This document shows, one piece after another, positions 36,141 through 44,480 of a stretch of 64,000 nucleotides of DNA (positions are counted from its first letter, which is position 1; each line of letters begins with the position of its first letter). This DNA comes from CALDTK01 sp965215115 (lineage in GTDB: Bacteria > Bacteroidota > Bacteroidia > Chitinophagales > Saprospiraceae), in NCBI GenBank assembly GCA_965215115.1, contig OZ244050.1:4712001-4776000 (forward strand), written 5' to 3'. The notes beneath the pieces were generated by a model that was not told the DNA's origin, did not search any database, and saw only the letters and a program-made list of their open reading frames with translations. The translations under genes were made by a program, and so were the position numbers.

Positions 36141-36282
36141 GCGGATTTCGTTGAGGCGCCGGGTAATCGTCTGTGAGGCTAGTCGTCGACGCTTGTGTAG
36201 AAGAGATCGTAGGATGACGTAGTTAGATTGTCACGCCAGCCTCGCAGCTCGCGATGAGTGGACAACGCAGCGAGCGCCCCCC

Positions 36283-38124
36283 TTACCCCTTCTCGTAGAT
36301 GTAGTCCCGGATCTCCTTCATGAAAGCGTCCCCGTACTCGCGCAGTTTGTGGTCCCCGACCCCACCGATGAGTTTCATCGTGCCGGAGTCCGTGGGCTGC
36401 ATGATGGCCATCTCTTCGAGGGTGGTGTCGTTGAAGATGACGTAGGGCGGCTTGCCCATCTCGCGGGCGAGCGTGAGGCGCAGCTTGCGGAGACGCTCGA
36501 AGAGCTCGCCGTTGGGGCCACTGCCGCGGGCGCGACCGAGGGCGGGCTTCGGCGCGGCGGCCTCGGCGACGGCGCGCTTCTCGCGCACGACGAGCTCGAC
36601 CTGGCGCTTCCCGAACAGGACCTCCTCGCTGGCGGGGGTGAGCTTGAGGGCGTTGCGCTGGTCGGGCGCCGGCTCGAGGAGGCCCTGGTGGATGAGCTGC
36701 TCGATGTAGTAGTGCCAGTCGCGCACGGCGATGTCGCGCCCGCTGCCGAAGGTCTTGATCTCGTCGTAGCCGAAGGCGAGGATCTCCTGGTTGGTAAAGC
36801 CGCGCAGGATGTTGACGAGGGTTTGTTGCCCGACGCGCTGGCCCGAGCGCGCTACCCCACTGAGGGCCTTCTGCGCGATGAGCGTACCGTCGAATGGCTT
36901 CGGCGGATTGCGGCAGATGTCGCAGTGGCCGCAGCTGTCGCGGTAGTCGTCCCCGAAGTAGGTCAGCAGCAGGCGGCGCCGGCAGTGGACCGCCGTCGCG
37001 TACTGGTACATGCGCTCGAGCTTGGCGAGCTGCAGCTCGGTGGTACTCGGCGAGCCGTCGGCGATGATGTCGGCGAGGGTCTGGCGGTCGGCCCAGCTGT
37101 AGAACAGCAAGGTCTCCGAGGCGCCCCCGTCGCGACCGGCGCGGCCGATCTCCTGGTAGAAGCCCTCCAGGTTCTTCGGCAGGTTGTAGTGGATCACCCA
37201 GCGGACGTTCGACTTGTCGATCCCCATCCCGAAGGCGATCGTCGCGCACACGATCGGCAGCTCATCGCGGACGAAGCGCTCCTGCACGCTCGAGCGCACG
37301 CGCTCGTGGAGCCCGGCGTGGTAGGGCTCGGCGTCGTAGCCCTTGGCCTTGAGCTTGGCGGCGATCTGCTCGCAGGAGTTGCGGCTCAGGCAGTAGACGA
37401 TGCCGCTCTGGCCGGGGCGCTTCTTCACCCAGTTGATGATCTGCTTGACGCGGTCGAGGCCCTGCCGCACTTCGAGGTCGAGGTTCGGCCGGTCGAAGCT
37501 GGTCACGAAGTTGTTCGGGTCCTGGAGCCCGAGCTGTTTGGCGATGTCGCGCCGGGTCACCTTGTCGGCCGTGGCCGTGAGGGCGACGACGGGCACGTGC
37601 GGGAGGGCCTGGCGGACGAGGTTGAGCTTGGTGTACTCCGGGCGAAAGTCGTGCCCCCACGACGAGATGCAGTGCGCCTCGTCGATGGCGATGAGGTTGA
37701 TCTTCGCGCGCTGCAGGAAGCGTAAGGTCTCGCCGGCGAGCAGGCGCTCCGGACTTACGTAGAGCAGCTTGAGCCCACCGTTCGTGAGCTCGTCCTCGAC
37801 CTGCCGCTGCTCCAGCCCCGAGAGCGATGAGTTGAGGTAGGCCGCGCGGATGCCGTTTTGCCGCAAGGCCTCCACCTGGTCTTTCATCAGGCTGATGAGC
37901 GGACTCACCACCAGCGCCGTGCCGCGCATCAGGAGCGCCGGCACCTGGAAGCAGATCGACTTCCCGCCGCCGGTCGGCATCAGCACCATCGTGTCACGCC
38001 CGCTCAGGACCGACTCGATGATCTCGGCCTGCATCGGCCGGAACGTATCGTAGCCGAAGTGGTGCTTGAGGACTTCCTGCGCGGCGGACAGAGTGGCGGT
38101 GGGGGGGGACGATACGCTAGACAC
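36283..38124 (-). CDS. recQ: ATP-dependent DNA helicase RecQ
   Basis: The 613-residue 3'-5' helicase of recombination and fork repair. Motif I PTGGGKSICFQ, DEAH box IDEAHCISSWGHDFRP, motif VI QEIGRAGRDG, zinc site CRRRLLLTYFGDDYRDSCGHCDIC, an RQC region and a C-terminal HRDC domain (LRKLRLTLAREMGKPPYVIFNDTTLEEMA). Complete and normal length. A hairpin copy at 37855 encodes ALRQNGI in the helicase core. The 142 bases downstream hold no clear feature. Confidence 0.97.
   Translation of the reverse strand: MSSVSSPPTATLSAAQEVLKHHFGYDTFRPMQAEIIESVLSGRDTMVLMPTGGGKSICFQVPALLMRGTALVVSPLISLMKDQVEALRQNGIRAAYLNSSLSGLEQRQVEDELTNGGLKLLYVSPERLLAGETLRFLQRAKINLIAIDEAHCISSWGHDFRPEYTKLNLVRQALPHVPVVALTATADKVTRRDIAKQLGLQDPNNFVTSFDRPNLDLEVRQGLDRVKQIINWVKKRPGQSGIVYCLSRNSCEQIAAKLKAKGYDAEPYHAGLHERVRSSVQERFVRDELPIVCATIAFGMGIDKSNVRWVIHYNLPKNLEGFYQEIGRAGRDGGASETLLFYSWADRQTLADIIADGSPSTTELQLAKLERMYQYATAVHCRRRLLLTYFGDDYRDSCGHCDICRNPPKPFDGTLIAQKALSGVARSGQRVGQQTLVNILRGFTNQEILAFGYDEIKTFGSGRDIAVRDWHYYIEQLIHQGLLEPAPDQRNALKLTPASEEVLFGKRQVELVVREKRAVAEAAAPKPALGRARGSGPNGELFERLRKLRLTLAREMGKPPYVIFNDTTLEEMAIMQPTDSGTMKLIGGVGDHKLREYGDAFMKEIRDYIYEKG
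37855..37869 (+). repeat. GTTTT-hairpin repeat, stem GCC/GGC, loop GCAA
   Basis: Strict copy, antisense in recQ (LRQNG). Confidence 0.9.
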
Positions 38125-38174
38125 CCACGCAAGGTAAGTCCGCCCGCCAAAAGCATCCCCCTTTCTGGGTTCCG

Positions 38175-41100
38175 CTAGAAGTCAAAGCCCGCCGCGAACT
38201 TCACCTGCGCCGGCGAACCATCCTCCGGGATGTGGTACCCGACCACGAACGTACCGAGGCTGAGGGGTCGGAGGATGACGCCGCCGCCGTAGCTAAAGTG
38301 GACCTTGTCACTCCGGAACCGGTCGTTCCACACCCGGCCCGCGTCGAAGGAGAGGAAGGCGCCGAACTTACTGTACAACAGCTTCCCGATCATCTGCCGG
38401 AAGTCGACGTTCGCGTAGGCGACCTCGTCACCGATGAAGCGCTCCCTGCGGAAGCCGCGCAGATTGCTGCGACCGAGGTTCTGGCCCTGGTAGAAGTAAT
38501 AGTCTCCGCGGGTGATGCCACCGCCGAGGCGCCCGGCGATCATGGCGTTGCGCCAGAGGTGTTGGTACACGGCGATACTCCCGCTCATGGTCATGATGTT
38601 GTCCGGCTCGGGCTCGAAGCGGCGGCGGTACACGATCTCGGCGTTGGCGTGGATGCCGTCGCGCGGGAAGGAGTTCTTGTCGACGTTGCGGAAGCGGTAC
38701 CGCAGACCGGCGCCGCCGTAGACGTGGGTCTCGAACACCGGGTCCTCGCTCGCGCGCTCGCGGCCGAGGATGCGATCGGGGTCGCGCTCCAGGGTGATGC
38801 CTTCGCCGAGCAGGGAGGCCGTGAGCGCGCCGTCGTGGTTTTCGTGACGCAGCGACAGGTTGGGGTACAAGCCGAACAGCTCCTGCCGCACGCGGAACTG
38901 CGCGTTGTCGCCGGACAGCGGCTGGATCGTCTCGTTGCCGAGGCCGAAGTAGTTGACCGCGAATGACGGCGTCTGGTAGGCGGCCTGGAGCCCGAAGTCC
39001 AGCCGGGGACTCAGGTCGATGACGCGGAGGCCGTAGTCGAAGCGCGTCCCGAGGCTGGCCGTGGCGAAGGTGGCGTTGAGCGTCTGGACGAAGTGCCGGT
39101 GGAAGGTGTAGTGGTGCCGCTGGTACGCCAGTCCGATCTTGAGTCCGTCGTCGGGGTTGAACCCGATCGCCGGCAGCAGGAGGCCGTAGTCGTAGTCGAT
39201 CGAGCGGTAGTCGTAGTTGTTGAAAAGGTGGTTGCGCGTACGGTGGACCTCCGTCTCGCTGCCGACGTCCAGCTCGTCCTCGCCCGGCCACACGTAGACG
39301 CGCGTACGGCGGCGCAGCGCCCCGACCTTATCGTCGGTCTTGACGACGTCGTCCTCGGGCCCCGGCACGATGCGCACCTTGACGCTGCGCCCCTTCGATC
39401 TGCCGGTCACGACGTACTCGTCGTCGTCGCGGAGGCCGAAGAGCTGCACGTCTTTGGTCTCCCCGGGGAAGAACTCGCGGTGGTAGGTGCGGTGCACCTT
39501 CTCGCCCTTCTTCAGCTGGTAGACATCGACCACGACTGCGCCGTTCTCTTTGCGAGTTACCTCAAAACGGTCTTTCGCGTCCGAGCCCACGACGTAGACG
39601 TGCTTGGCGTGGAACTCGTAGATCTCCTCGGCGTACTTCGGCAGGTCGTCGCGGCGCTGCTTGAGGGCCCGCACGTAGCGCGGCTTGTACTTCGCGCGGA
39701 CCTCCGCCGGCCAGTCGTCGAAGGCGCGTTCGATCTCCTCGTCCGTGAGGGCGGCCTTGAGTTCGCGCGCGGCCGCGAGCCACTGCTCGCGCGTCAGCTC
39801 GTTGAGGAAACGCGTGTCGAGGAAGCGCGCCTGGAAGGTGAAATCCCCGGGGTACTTCTGGCGCACGTCGTAGTTCTGCACCTCGCGCACGGCCGGCAGG
39901 GTCGTCCCCGCGAAGCGCAGCAGCTTACCGTCGATGTTGAGCATCGCCTGGTCGCGGTCGCGCGGGATCACGCCCCAGCTGCTCACGCCCGTGGTCGTGT
40001 CCTTGTACTCCGTGTAGCGCCACTGGTCGTCGTGGCGGTCGAAGTCGCCGAGGAGCAGGTCGAGCAGGCGCCCGCGCACGAGGGCCTCCTGGTCGATGCG
40101 GTCCTTGTAGCCCTCGCGGATCTTCTCGCGCACGTCGTCGCGCCCGTCGATCTTGCGGGGCTCGCCGAAGGGTCCGTCCGGGCCGATCCACTCGTCGACG
40201 GGGCGCTCCTCGAGGATGTAGAGGTCGTTGGCGAAGGACGCATTCAGGTCGCCGAGCGCGGGTTGCGCCGGCAGGTAGTACATCCGGGGGTTCGCGTGGG
40301 GGAAGTCGATCCCCTCGGCGATGGCCGCGGCGGTGAGGGCCGCGAAGGGGTTGGCCGTGAAGAAGACATCCTGCGTGAGCGTGATGAGCGGGCCGACGCG
40401 AAAGTTGGCCGGCAGCAGTCGGTTGGGGTCTTTGCGCACGCTCCGTAAGGCGTAGTCGCGCCCGAGGCTGTCGACGAGGCGCAGGCTGTTGGTCTGCCCC
40501 CCGCCCCCGCGGTCCGTGATCGTGACCCCGCCCGCGAAGTCCTCCAGTCGCAGTATCGGGTACTTGTACTTCGTCGTGAAGAGCTCGCGGTTGTTCTCCC
40601 CGAAGGCCCACTTGTAGAGCTTGCCGAACTCCCGGTAGCCCTCGAACGGCGCGAAGGCCATCGAGTCCAGGGTGGATTCGTACACGGCGTAGTCGCCGGT
40701 GTACTTCGGCTCCGCGCGGGTGTAGAGCTTCTTCGTGTAGAGCGTTTTGCCGGAAGGCGACCCATCGGCCTGCGTGATCTCGAGCCAGGCCTCGCCGTTG
40801 TCGTAGTAGTGCAGCGCCGCCAGCCCCGGCACGCCGGCCGTGAACTCCGTGCGCTGTCCCACCTTCCCGGGGGCGCGGTGGTACGCCGTCCCGCTCCCGA
40901 TCACGGGGTGGCCCTCGTAGACGCCCGACTGTAGGATGTACTCGTGGCCCGAGACGAAGCTCACGGTCGTGTGGTCGTCGAAGACGCCCTCGAGCAGGTC
41001 TCGCAGCTCCAGCATCTTCGGGGCGTAGAGGTCCTGCGCCGTCCCGATCTTGCTGCGCCAGAAATTGGTGATGGGGCCGCCGAAGCCGTCCCGGAAGAAG

Positions 41101-41837
41101 CCCACGAAGCCATGCTCCCCGCCGCGCGGCCCCCGCGTGATGAGCGGGTGGTGCGTCGCGACGATGACGTGGTCGAAGGCGACCTCCTTGGCGACGTTCG
41201 CGAGTTGCCAGCGGAAGTACTTGCGCGACTGGGCGTCACAGCCCTCGTTGAGCTCGCGGTACTGCGACCAGTCGCTGATGAACCAGGTGCTGTTGATGAC
41301 GAGTAGCGCCACGTCCGGGGTGAGCTCCAGGAGCACCGGGTCGCCGCAGCCGTTCTTCGGCAGCATCACGTTGTCGCCGCGGCGGTCCTTGAGGTAGTCC
41401 TCCTGGCGCTCGACGCCGTCCATCCCGTACTTCGCCCAGTCGCGGTCGCCGTGGAGCCACACCGGGGTGCCCTTGAAGTCCTCGACGAGGTCGAGTTGGA
41501 GGTCGAGCTGCGCCTCGGCGCTGGCGCGTCGCTTCTTCTCGTCCTTCGGGGGCATCCCGCGTTTGTCGAGGTTGTCGCCCAGGAACACGAAGGCCGTGTT
41601 GGTGTCGGCTTTCGCCAAAACCGACTGCGCCAGTTGCAGCGCCGGTGCCTCGGCGAGCTCCTCGGCCCCGCCGGCGCTCCCGGTGAAGTACACGGAGTAG
41701 GCCGGCGCCTCGGCCGGGAGCGGGGCCGCCCTGCCGGGCTTGAGCTTAGCCTGATCGTACATGGGCTTGTACCGGGCGCAGGCGGTGACGGAGAGGATGG
41801 CGCACGCCATCAGCGTCCAGTGAAGCTCTTTGGGCAT
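38175..41837 (-). CDS. Metallophosphoesterase / kinase-like / Omp85 surface-antigen fusion
   Basis: A 1220-residue outer-membrane lipoprotein candidate (signal LMACAILSVTAC). Residues about 45-370 are a calcineurin-type phosphoesterase: VFLGDNLDKRG, LHGDRDWAKY, VIVATHHPLI and SFVSGHEYIL. The middle (about 440-880) contains RLLDLLLGDFDRHDDQWRY followed by WGVIPRDRDQAM, which resembles the catalytic loop and metal-binding motif of HipA/Fam20-like kinases. The C-terminal 350 residues are a BamA/TamA-type beta-barrel (GLRYRFRNVD, LRGFRRERFIGD, FDAGRVWND). Such proteins occur in Bacteroidota; the enzymatic roles are not established. Two hairpin copies inside. Confidence 0.85.
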   Translation of the reverse strand: MPKELHWTLMACAILSVTACARYKPMYDQAKLKPGRAAPLPAEAPAYSVYFTGSAGGAEELAEAPALQLAQSVLAKADTNTAFVFLGDNLDKRGMPPKDEKKRRASAEAQLDLQLDLVEDFKGTPVWLHGDRDWAKYGMDGVERQEDYLKDRRGDNVMLPKNGCGDPVLLELTPDVALLVINSTWFISDWSQYRELNEGCDAQSRKYFRWQLANVAKEVAFDHVIVATHHPLITRGPRGGEHGFVGFFRDGFGGPITNFWRSKIGTAQDLYAPKMLELRDLLEGVFDDHTTVSFVSGHEYILQSGVYEGHPVIGSGTAYHRAPGKVGQRTEFTAGVPGLAALHYYDNGEAWLEITQADGSPSGKTLYTKKLYTRAEPKYTGDYAVYESTLDSMAFAPFEGYREFGKLYKWAFGENNRELFTTKYKYPILRLEDFAGGVTITDRGGGGQTNSLRLVDSLGRDYALRSVRKDPNRLLPANFRVGPLITLTQDVFFTANPFAALTAAAIAEGIDFPHANPRMYYLPAQPALGDLNASFANDLYILEERPVDEWIGPDGPFGEPRKIDGRDDVREKIREGYKDRIDQEALVRGRLLDLLLGDFDRHDDQWRYTEYKDTTTGVSSWGVIPRDRDQAMLNIDGKLLRFAGTTLPAVREVQNYDVRQKYPGDFTFQARFLDTRFLNELTREQWLAAARELKAALTDEEIERAFDDWPAEVRAKYKPRYVRALKQRRDDLPKYAEEIYEFHAKHVYVVGSDAKDRFEVTRKENGAVVVDVYQLKKGEKVHRTYHREFFPGETKDVQLFGLRDDDEYVVTGRSKGRSVKVRIVPGPEDDVVKTDDKVGALRRRTRVYVWPGEDELDVGSETEVHRTRNHLFNNYDYRSIDYDYGLLLPAIGFNPDDGLKIGLAYQRHHYTFHRHFVQTLNATFATASLGTRFDYGLRVIDLSPRLDFGLQAAYQTPSFAVNYFGLGNETIQPLSGDNAQFRVRQELFGLYPNLSLRHENHDGALTASLLGEGITLERDPDRILGRERASEDPVFETHVYGGAGLRYRFRNVDKNSFPRDGIHANAEIVYRRRFEPEPDNIMTMSGSIAVYQHLWRNAMIAGRLGGGITRGDYYFYQGQNLGRSNLRGFRRERFIGDEVAYANVDFRQMIGKLLYSKFGAFLSFDAGRVWNDRFRSDKVHFSYGGGVILRPLSLGTFVVGYHIPEDGSPAQVKFAAGFDF
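40744..40758 (+). repeat. GTTTT-hairpin repeat, stem GCC/GGC, loop GGAA
   Basis: Strict copy, antisense in the phosphoesterase-Omp85 fusion gene (PSGKT). Confidence 0.9.
41607..41621 (-). repeat. GTTTT-hairpin repeat, stem GGC/GCC, loop GAAA
   Basis: Strict copy, sense in the phosphoesterase-Omp85 fusion gene (VLAKAD). Confidence 0.9.
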
Positions 41838-41974
41838 ATGGTCTCTGATCAAGATTTTGGACAACCCGCGCGGGGCGGATCGCAAAGTTCTGTCGGGCAC
41901 AACGTCCGAGGGGCGGGGGCGGTTGGTTCGCCCGCCGACAGGCACCTTTGCCGTCCCTACAAACGTCGTCTCCT

Positions 41975-42490
41975 ATGTCTTACCTAATACCCGTCCACGG
42001 GAAAACGCCCGTCCTCGGCGAGCATTGTCGCGTGATGCCGACGGCGGTGCTGACGGGCGATGTCGTGTGCGGTGACCATTGTACGTTCTGGTTCCACGCC
42101 GTGGTTCGCGGAGACGTCAACGCCATCCGCGTCGGCGACAAGGTCAACGTCCAGGACGGCGCCTGCCTCCACTGCACCTACCAGAAGTTCGCCCTCGCCA
42201 TCGGGAGTCGCGTGAGCATCGGGCACCGGGCCATCGTGCACGGCTGCACGATCGAGGACGACGTGCTCATCGGCATGGGGGCCATCGTCATGGACGGGGC
42301 CCACGTCGAGTCGGGCGCCCTGATCGCCGCCGGCGCCGTCGTCACGCAGGGCACGCGCTGCGCCTCCGGGTGGATCTACGCCGGGACGCCCGCCAAACCC
42401 CTCAAGCGACTGAGCGAGGCAGCCTTTAGGCAGGAGGTAACGAGGATTGCTGAGGCCTATCCGATGTATGCGGGGTGGTATGAGGATTGA
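41975..42490 (+). CDS. Gamma-carbonic-anhydrase-like hexapeptide-repeat protein
   Basis: A 171-residue left-handed beta-helix protein of the YrdA/PaaY group. Hexapeptide repeats run through residues 20-130. Zinc-ligand-type histidines are in DGACLHCTYQK, SIGHRAIVHGC and the following turn, and RGDVNAIRVGDKVNVQDGA is the family signature. Carbonic anhydrase activity is not assured for this subgroup. ATG 41975 fits the family; CACCTTTG (41943-41950) may be a -7 element. Confidence 0.88.
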   Translation: MSYLIPVHGKTPVLGEHCRVMPTAVLTGDVVCGDHCTFWFHAVVRGDVNAIRVGDKVNVQDGACLHCTYQKFALAIGSRVSIGHRAIVHGCTIEDDVLIGMGAIVMDGAHVESGALIAAGAVVTQGTRCASGWIYAGTPAKPLKRLSEAAFRQEVTRIAEAYPMYAGWYED

Positions 42491-42575
42491 AAAGTTGGAA
42501 AGTGGAAAGTGCAAGGTTCGAGAGTGCACCCGTCGGGCACTTTCCACTTTCGACTCTCCCACTTTCGCACTCTTC
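42489..42575. repeat. Inverted heptad-repeat block (GAAAGTG / CACTTTC)
   Basis: The left arm repeats GGAAAGT units every 7-8 bases (GAAAAG, TTGGAAAG, TGGAAAG, TGCAAGG, TTCGAGAG, TGC). After a short spacer (CCCGTCGGG-like) the right arm carries the same units inverted (CACTTTC, CACTTTC, GACTCTC, CACTTTC, GCACTCTTC). The block fills the whole gap between the convergent gamma-CA and SET genes and overlaps both stops, so it may act as a bidirectional terminator. Confidence 0.8.
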
Positions 42576-42945
42576 AAAACCAAAGCGTACTGCGGTCCAC
42601 CCCATCCGTGTAGTCGATGCAGATCTCCTCGCCGGCGGGAATCTTGCGGGTGGCGATGACGTGGAGGGTGCGCTCGTCGAAGTGCATCTCGTAGTCGGCG
42701 TTGTTGGGCTCGGCGTGGTTGTAGAGGGAGCCGTAGCCGAGGGCAATCGCGGTCTCGCCCTCGTGCTCCCAGAGGAAGTAGTAGTCGTGGAGGTGGCTAC
42801 GGTGGACGTGCTCGAGGTCGCCTTTCGGCAAAACGATCACCGGGCAGACTTCGATGAGGGCGTCGGCGGGGATGTCGTGGTGACAGAAGACCCCGCGCCC
42901 GCGGCCGGGAACCTCCTTCACGTAAAGCCCTTCGAGACGATGCAC
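42574..42945 (-). CDS. SET-domain protein
   Basis: A 123-residue protein made almost entirely of a SET domain: VPGRGRGVFCHHDIPADALIEVCPV, GYGSLYNHAEPNNADYEM (the pseudoknot NHxxxPN) and IPAGEEICIDYTD. It would be a protein lysine methyltransferase, target unknown. Its 3' end lies within the inverted heptad block. A hairpin copy at 42820 encodes VLPKGD. Confidence 0.88.
   Translation of the reverse strand: MHRLEGLYVKEVPGRGRGVFCHHDIPADALIEVCPVIVLPKGDLEHVHRSHLHDYYFLWEHEGETAIALGYGSLYNHAEPNNADYEMHFDERTLHVIATRKIPAGEEICIDYTDGVDRSTLWF
42820..42834 (-). repeat. GTTTT-hairpin repeat, stem GCC/GGC, loop GAAA
   Basis: Strict copy, sense in the SET gene (VLPKGD). Confidence 0.9.
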
Positions 42946-42949
42946 GACC

Positions 42950-43858
42950 CTAACGTTTGCTCAAGGATACGCCGAACAGGATCAGCGCAAGGCCGGCGGC
43001 GATCGTCACGGTCACCACCTCGCCGTCGGCCAGGCCCCAACCAAAGGCCACGATCGGCACGAGGTAGCTTACCGTGCTCGCGAATACTGGGTCGGTCAGC
43101 TGGATGAGGCGGAAGAAGAGCCAACTCGCCAGGGCCGTGCCGAGCAGCGCCAGGAAGGCGACGGATGCGTAGGCGACGTAGAGCTGCTCCTGCGTAAAGG
43201 AAGCGTCTTCCGGCGCACCGAGCGGCAGACCCCCACCGAACGCCAGACCCGCCGCACCCAGGACCCCCAGCGGCACCATCGCGCCCGCGCTCACCTGCAG
43301 GGCGTTGGCATCGGAGAGGTAGCGCTTCACGAGGTTACTACTGATCGCGTAGCAGAGCGTAGCCGCCGTCGCGAGCGAGACCGCGATCACGGGCCAGTCC
43401 GCGCCGAGGTCCCCGCCGGGCAGCCCGAAGCGACCGCTCACGAGCACCAGGGCCCCGACCAGGCCCACGAGAACGCCGGTCACGCGCCAGACCCCGAGCC
43501 GGCTCCCGAACACGAGCGTCGCGATGACCAGCGTCATGATTGGCGTGAGGGATGACAGCCCAGCGGCCAGGCTGCTGCTCAACTCCCGTTGCGCGAGCGG
43601 GAACAGGAACGACGGCAGCCCGGTGCCGAAAAGACCGACCGTCGCGAGCGTCGCCCAGCGTTTTGCCGAAAGGCCCCTACAGTAGCGCAGCGCCAGCGGC
43701 ACGAAAGCCACCGCCGCCAGGGCGATCCGCAGGCAGCCCACCTGCCAGGCTTCGAGTCCGACGAGGCTCTTCTTGATGAGTATGTAACTGCTGCCCCACA
43801 CGAGGGCGAGGGCGGCGAGCGTCCCCCAGGCCTGGACGCGGGCGGGGAGGGGAGTCAC
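42950..43858 (-). CDS. EamA/DMT-superfamily transporter
   Basis: A 302-residue protein with ten predicted transmembrane helices in two EamA repeats, starting LAALALVWGSSYILIKKSLVGLE and with a second repeat beginning around VSLATAATLCYAISSNLVKRYL. Likely exports a small metabolite; substrate unknown. The C-terminus (GLALILFGVSLSKR) is the usual positively charged end. A hairpin copy at 43660 reads GLSAKRW. Confidence 0.9.
   Translation of the reverse strand: MTPLPARVQAWGTLAALALVWGSSYILIKKSLVGLEAWQVGCLRIALAAVAFVPLALRYCRGLSAKRWATLATVGLFGTGLPSFLFPLAQRELSSSLAAGLSSLTPIMTLVIATLVFGSRLGVWRVTGVLVGLVGALVLVSGRFGLPGGDLGADWPVIAVSLATAATLCYAISSNLVKRYLSDANALQVSAGAMVPLGVLGAAGLAFGGGLPLGAPEDASFTQEQLYVAYASVAFLALLGTALASWLFFRLIQLTDPVFASTVSYLVPIVAFGWGLADGEVVTVTIAAGLALILFGVSLSKR
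43660..43674 (+). repeat. GTTTT-hairpin repeat, stem GCC/GGC, loop GAAA
   Basis: Strict copy, antisense in the EamA gene (LSAKR). Confidence 0.9.
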
Positions 43859-43958
43859 GCTTGGTCTGTGGTGTCATGGTTCTGCAAGGCCGCAAAGATG
43901 CGACGACCGCCCGCCGCGGCCTTGAGCAAAACCCGTCTGCGATGGTTGGACTCGACAT

Positions 43959-44396
43959 ATGCATAGCGCCTTTACGCCCACGCAGACGGAATACCTTCTG
44001 GTCCTCGCAATCTCGTGGGCGCTGGTCGGCCTGATCCTCACGGTCCACTTCGTGCACTACCCGAGCTTCCGTTACGCCGGCGGCGAGTGGGGTGCGGCGC
44101 ACGCGTTCCACACTTCGACCATCGGCCCGCTGGTGGGACCGATGATGGTCTTCGAACTGGGGCTTGCCGTCTGGCTGGCTTATCGCTCGGGCGGGAGTTG
44201 GGTGTGGGTGGTGCCGTTGGTACTGGTCGTACTTACATGGGTGAATACCTTTTTACAGGCGGTACCGCTCCACAACCAGCTCGGCGGTGGATTTGACCGC
44301 GCGCTCGTAGATCGCCTGGTCCGCGTGGACGGCATACGGACGGTATTGTGGGTAGCGAAGGCGGTATGGGTGAGTGTGGTATTCCTGAAGCACTGA
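43959..44396 (+). CDS. Small integral membrane protein
   Basis: A 145-residue protein with about four hydrophobic helices (LLVLAISWALVGLILTVHFVHYP, GPLVGPMMVFELGLAVWLAY, WVVPLVLVVLTWVNTFLQ, TVLWVAKAVWVSVVFLKH). HFVHYPSF and AHAFHTSTIGPLVGPMM are notable conserved-looking motifs, similar in layout to small uncharacterised membrane proteins of Bacteroidota. No function assigned. Divergent from the EamA gene with a 100-base gap. Confidence 0.7.
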   Translation: MHSAFTPTQTEYLLVLAISWALVGLILTVHFVHYPSFRYAGGEWGAAHAFHTSTIGPLVGPMMVFELGLAVWLAYRSGGSWVWVVPLVLVVLTWVNTFLQAVPLHNQLGGGFDRALVDRLVRVDGIRTVLWVAKAVWVSVVFLKH

Positions 44397-44480
44397 ACCG
44401 ACCAGCTTAAAAACGAACCGACCCCCAAGCGCGAGCATGGAGGCCGGATGGTATAGCTTGGATGACCCCTGTGGGGTCGA

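Noticed and set aside
41991..42006. GTTTTCCCGTGGACGGG (minus strand) at the gamma-CA start
   Set aside because: Stem CCCG/CGGG closes loop TGGA, not GNAA; probably coincidence with the coding sequence.
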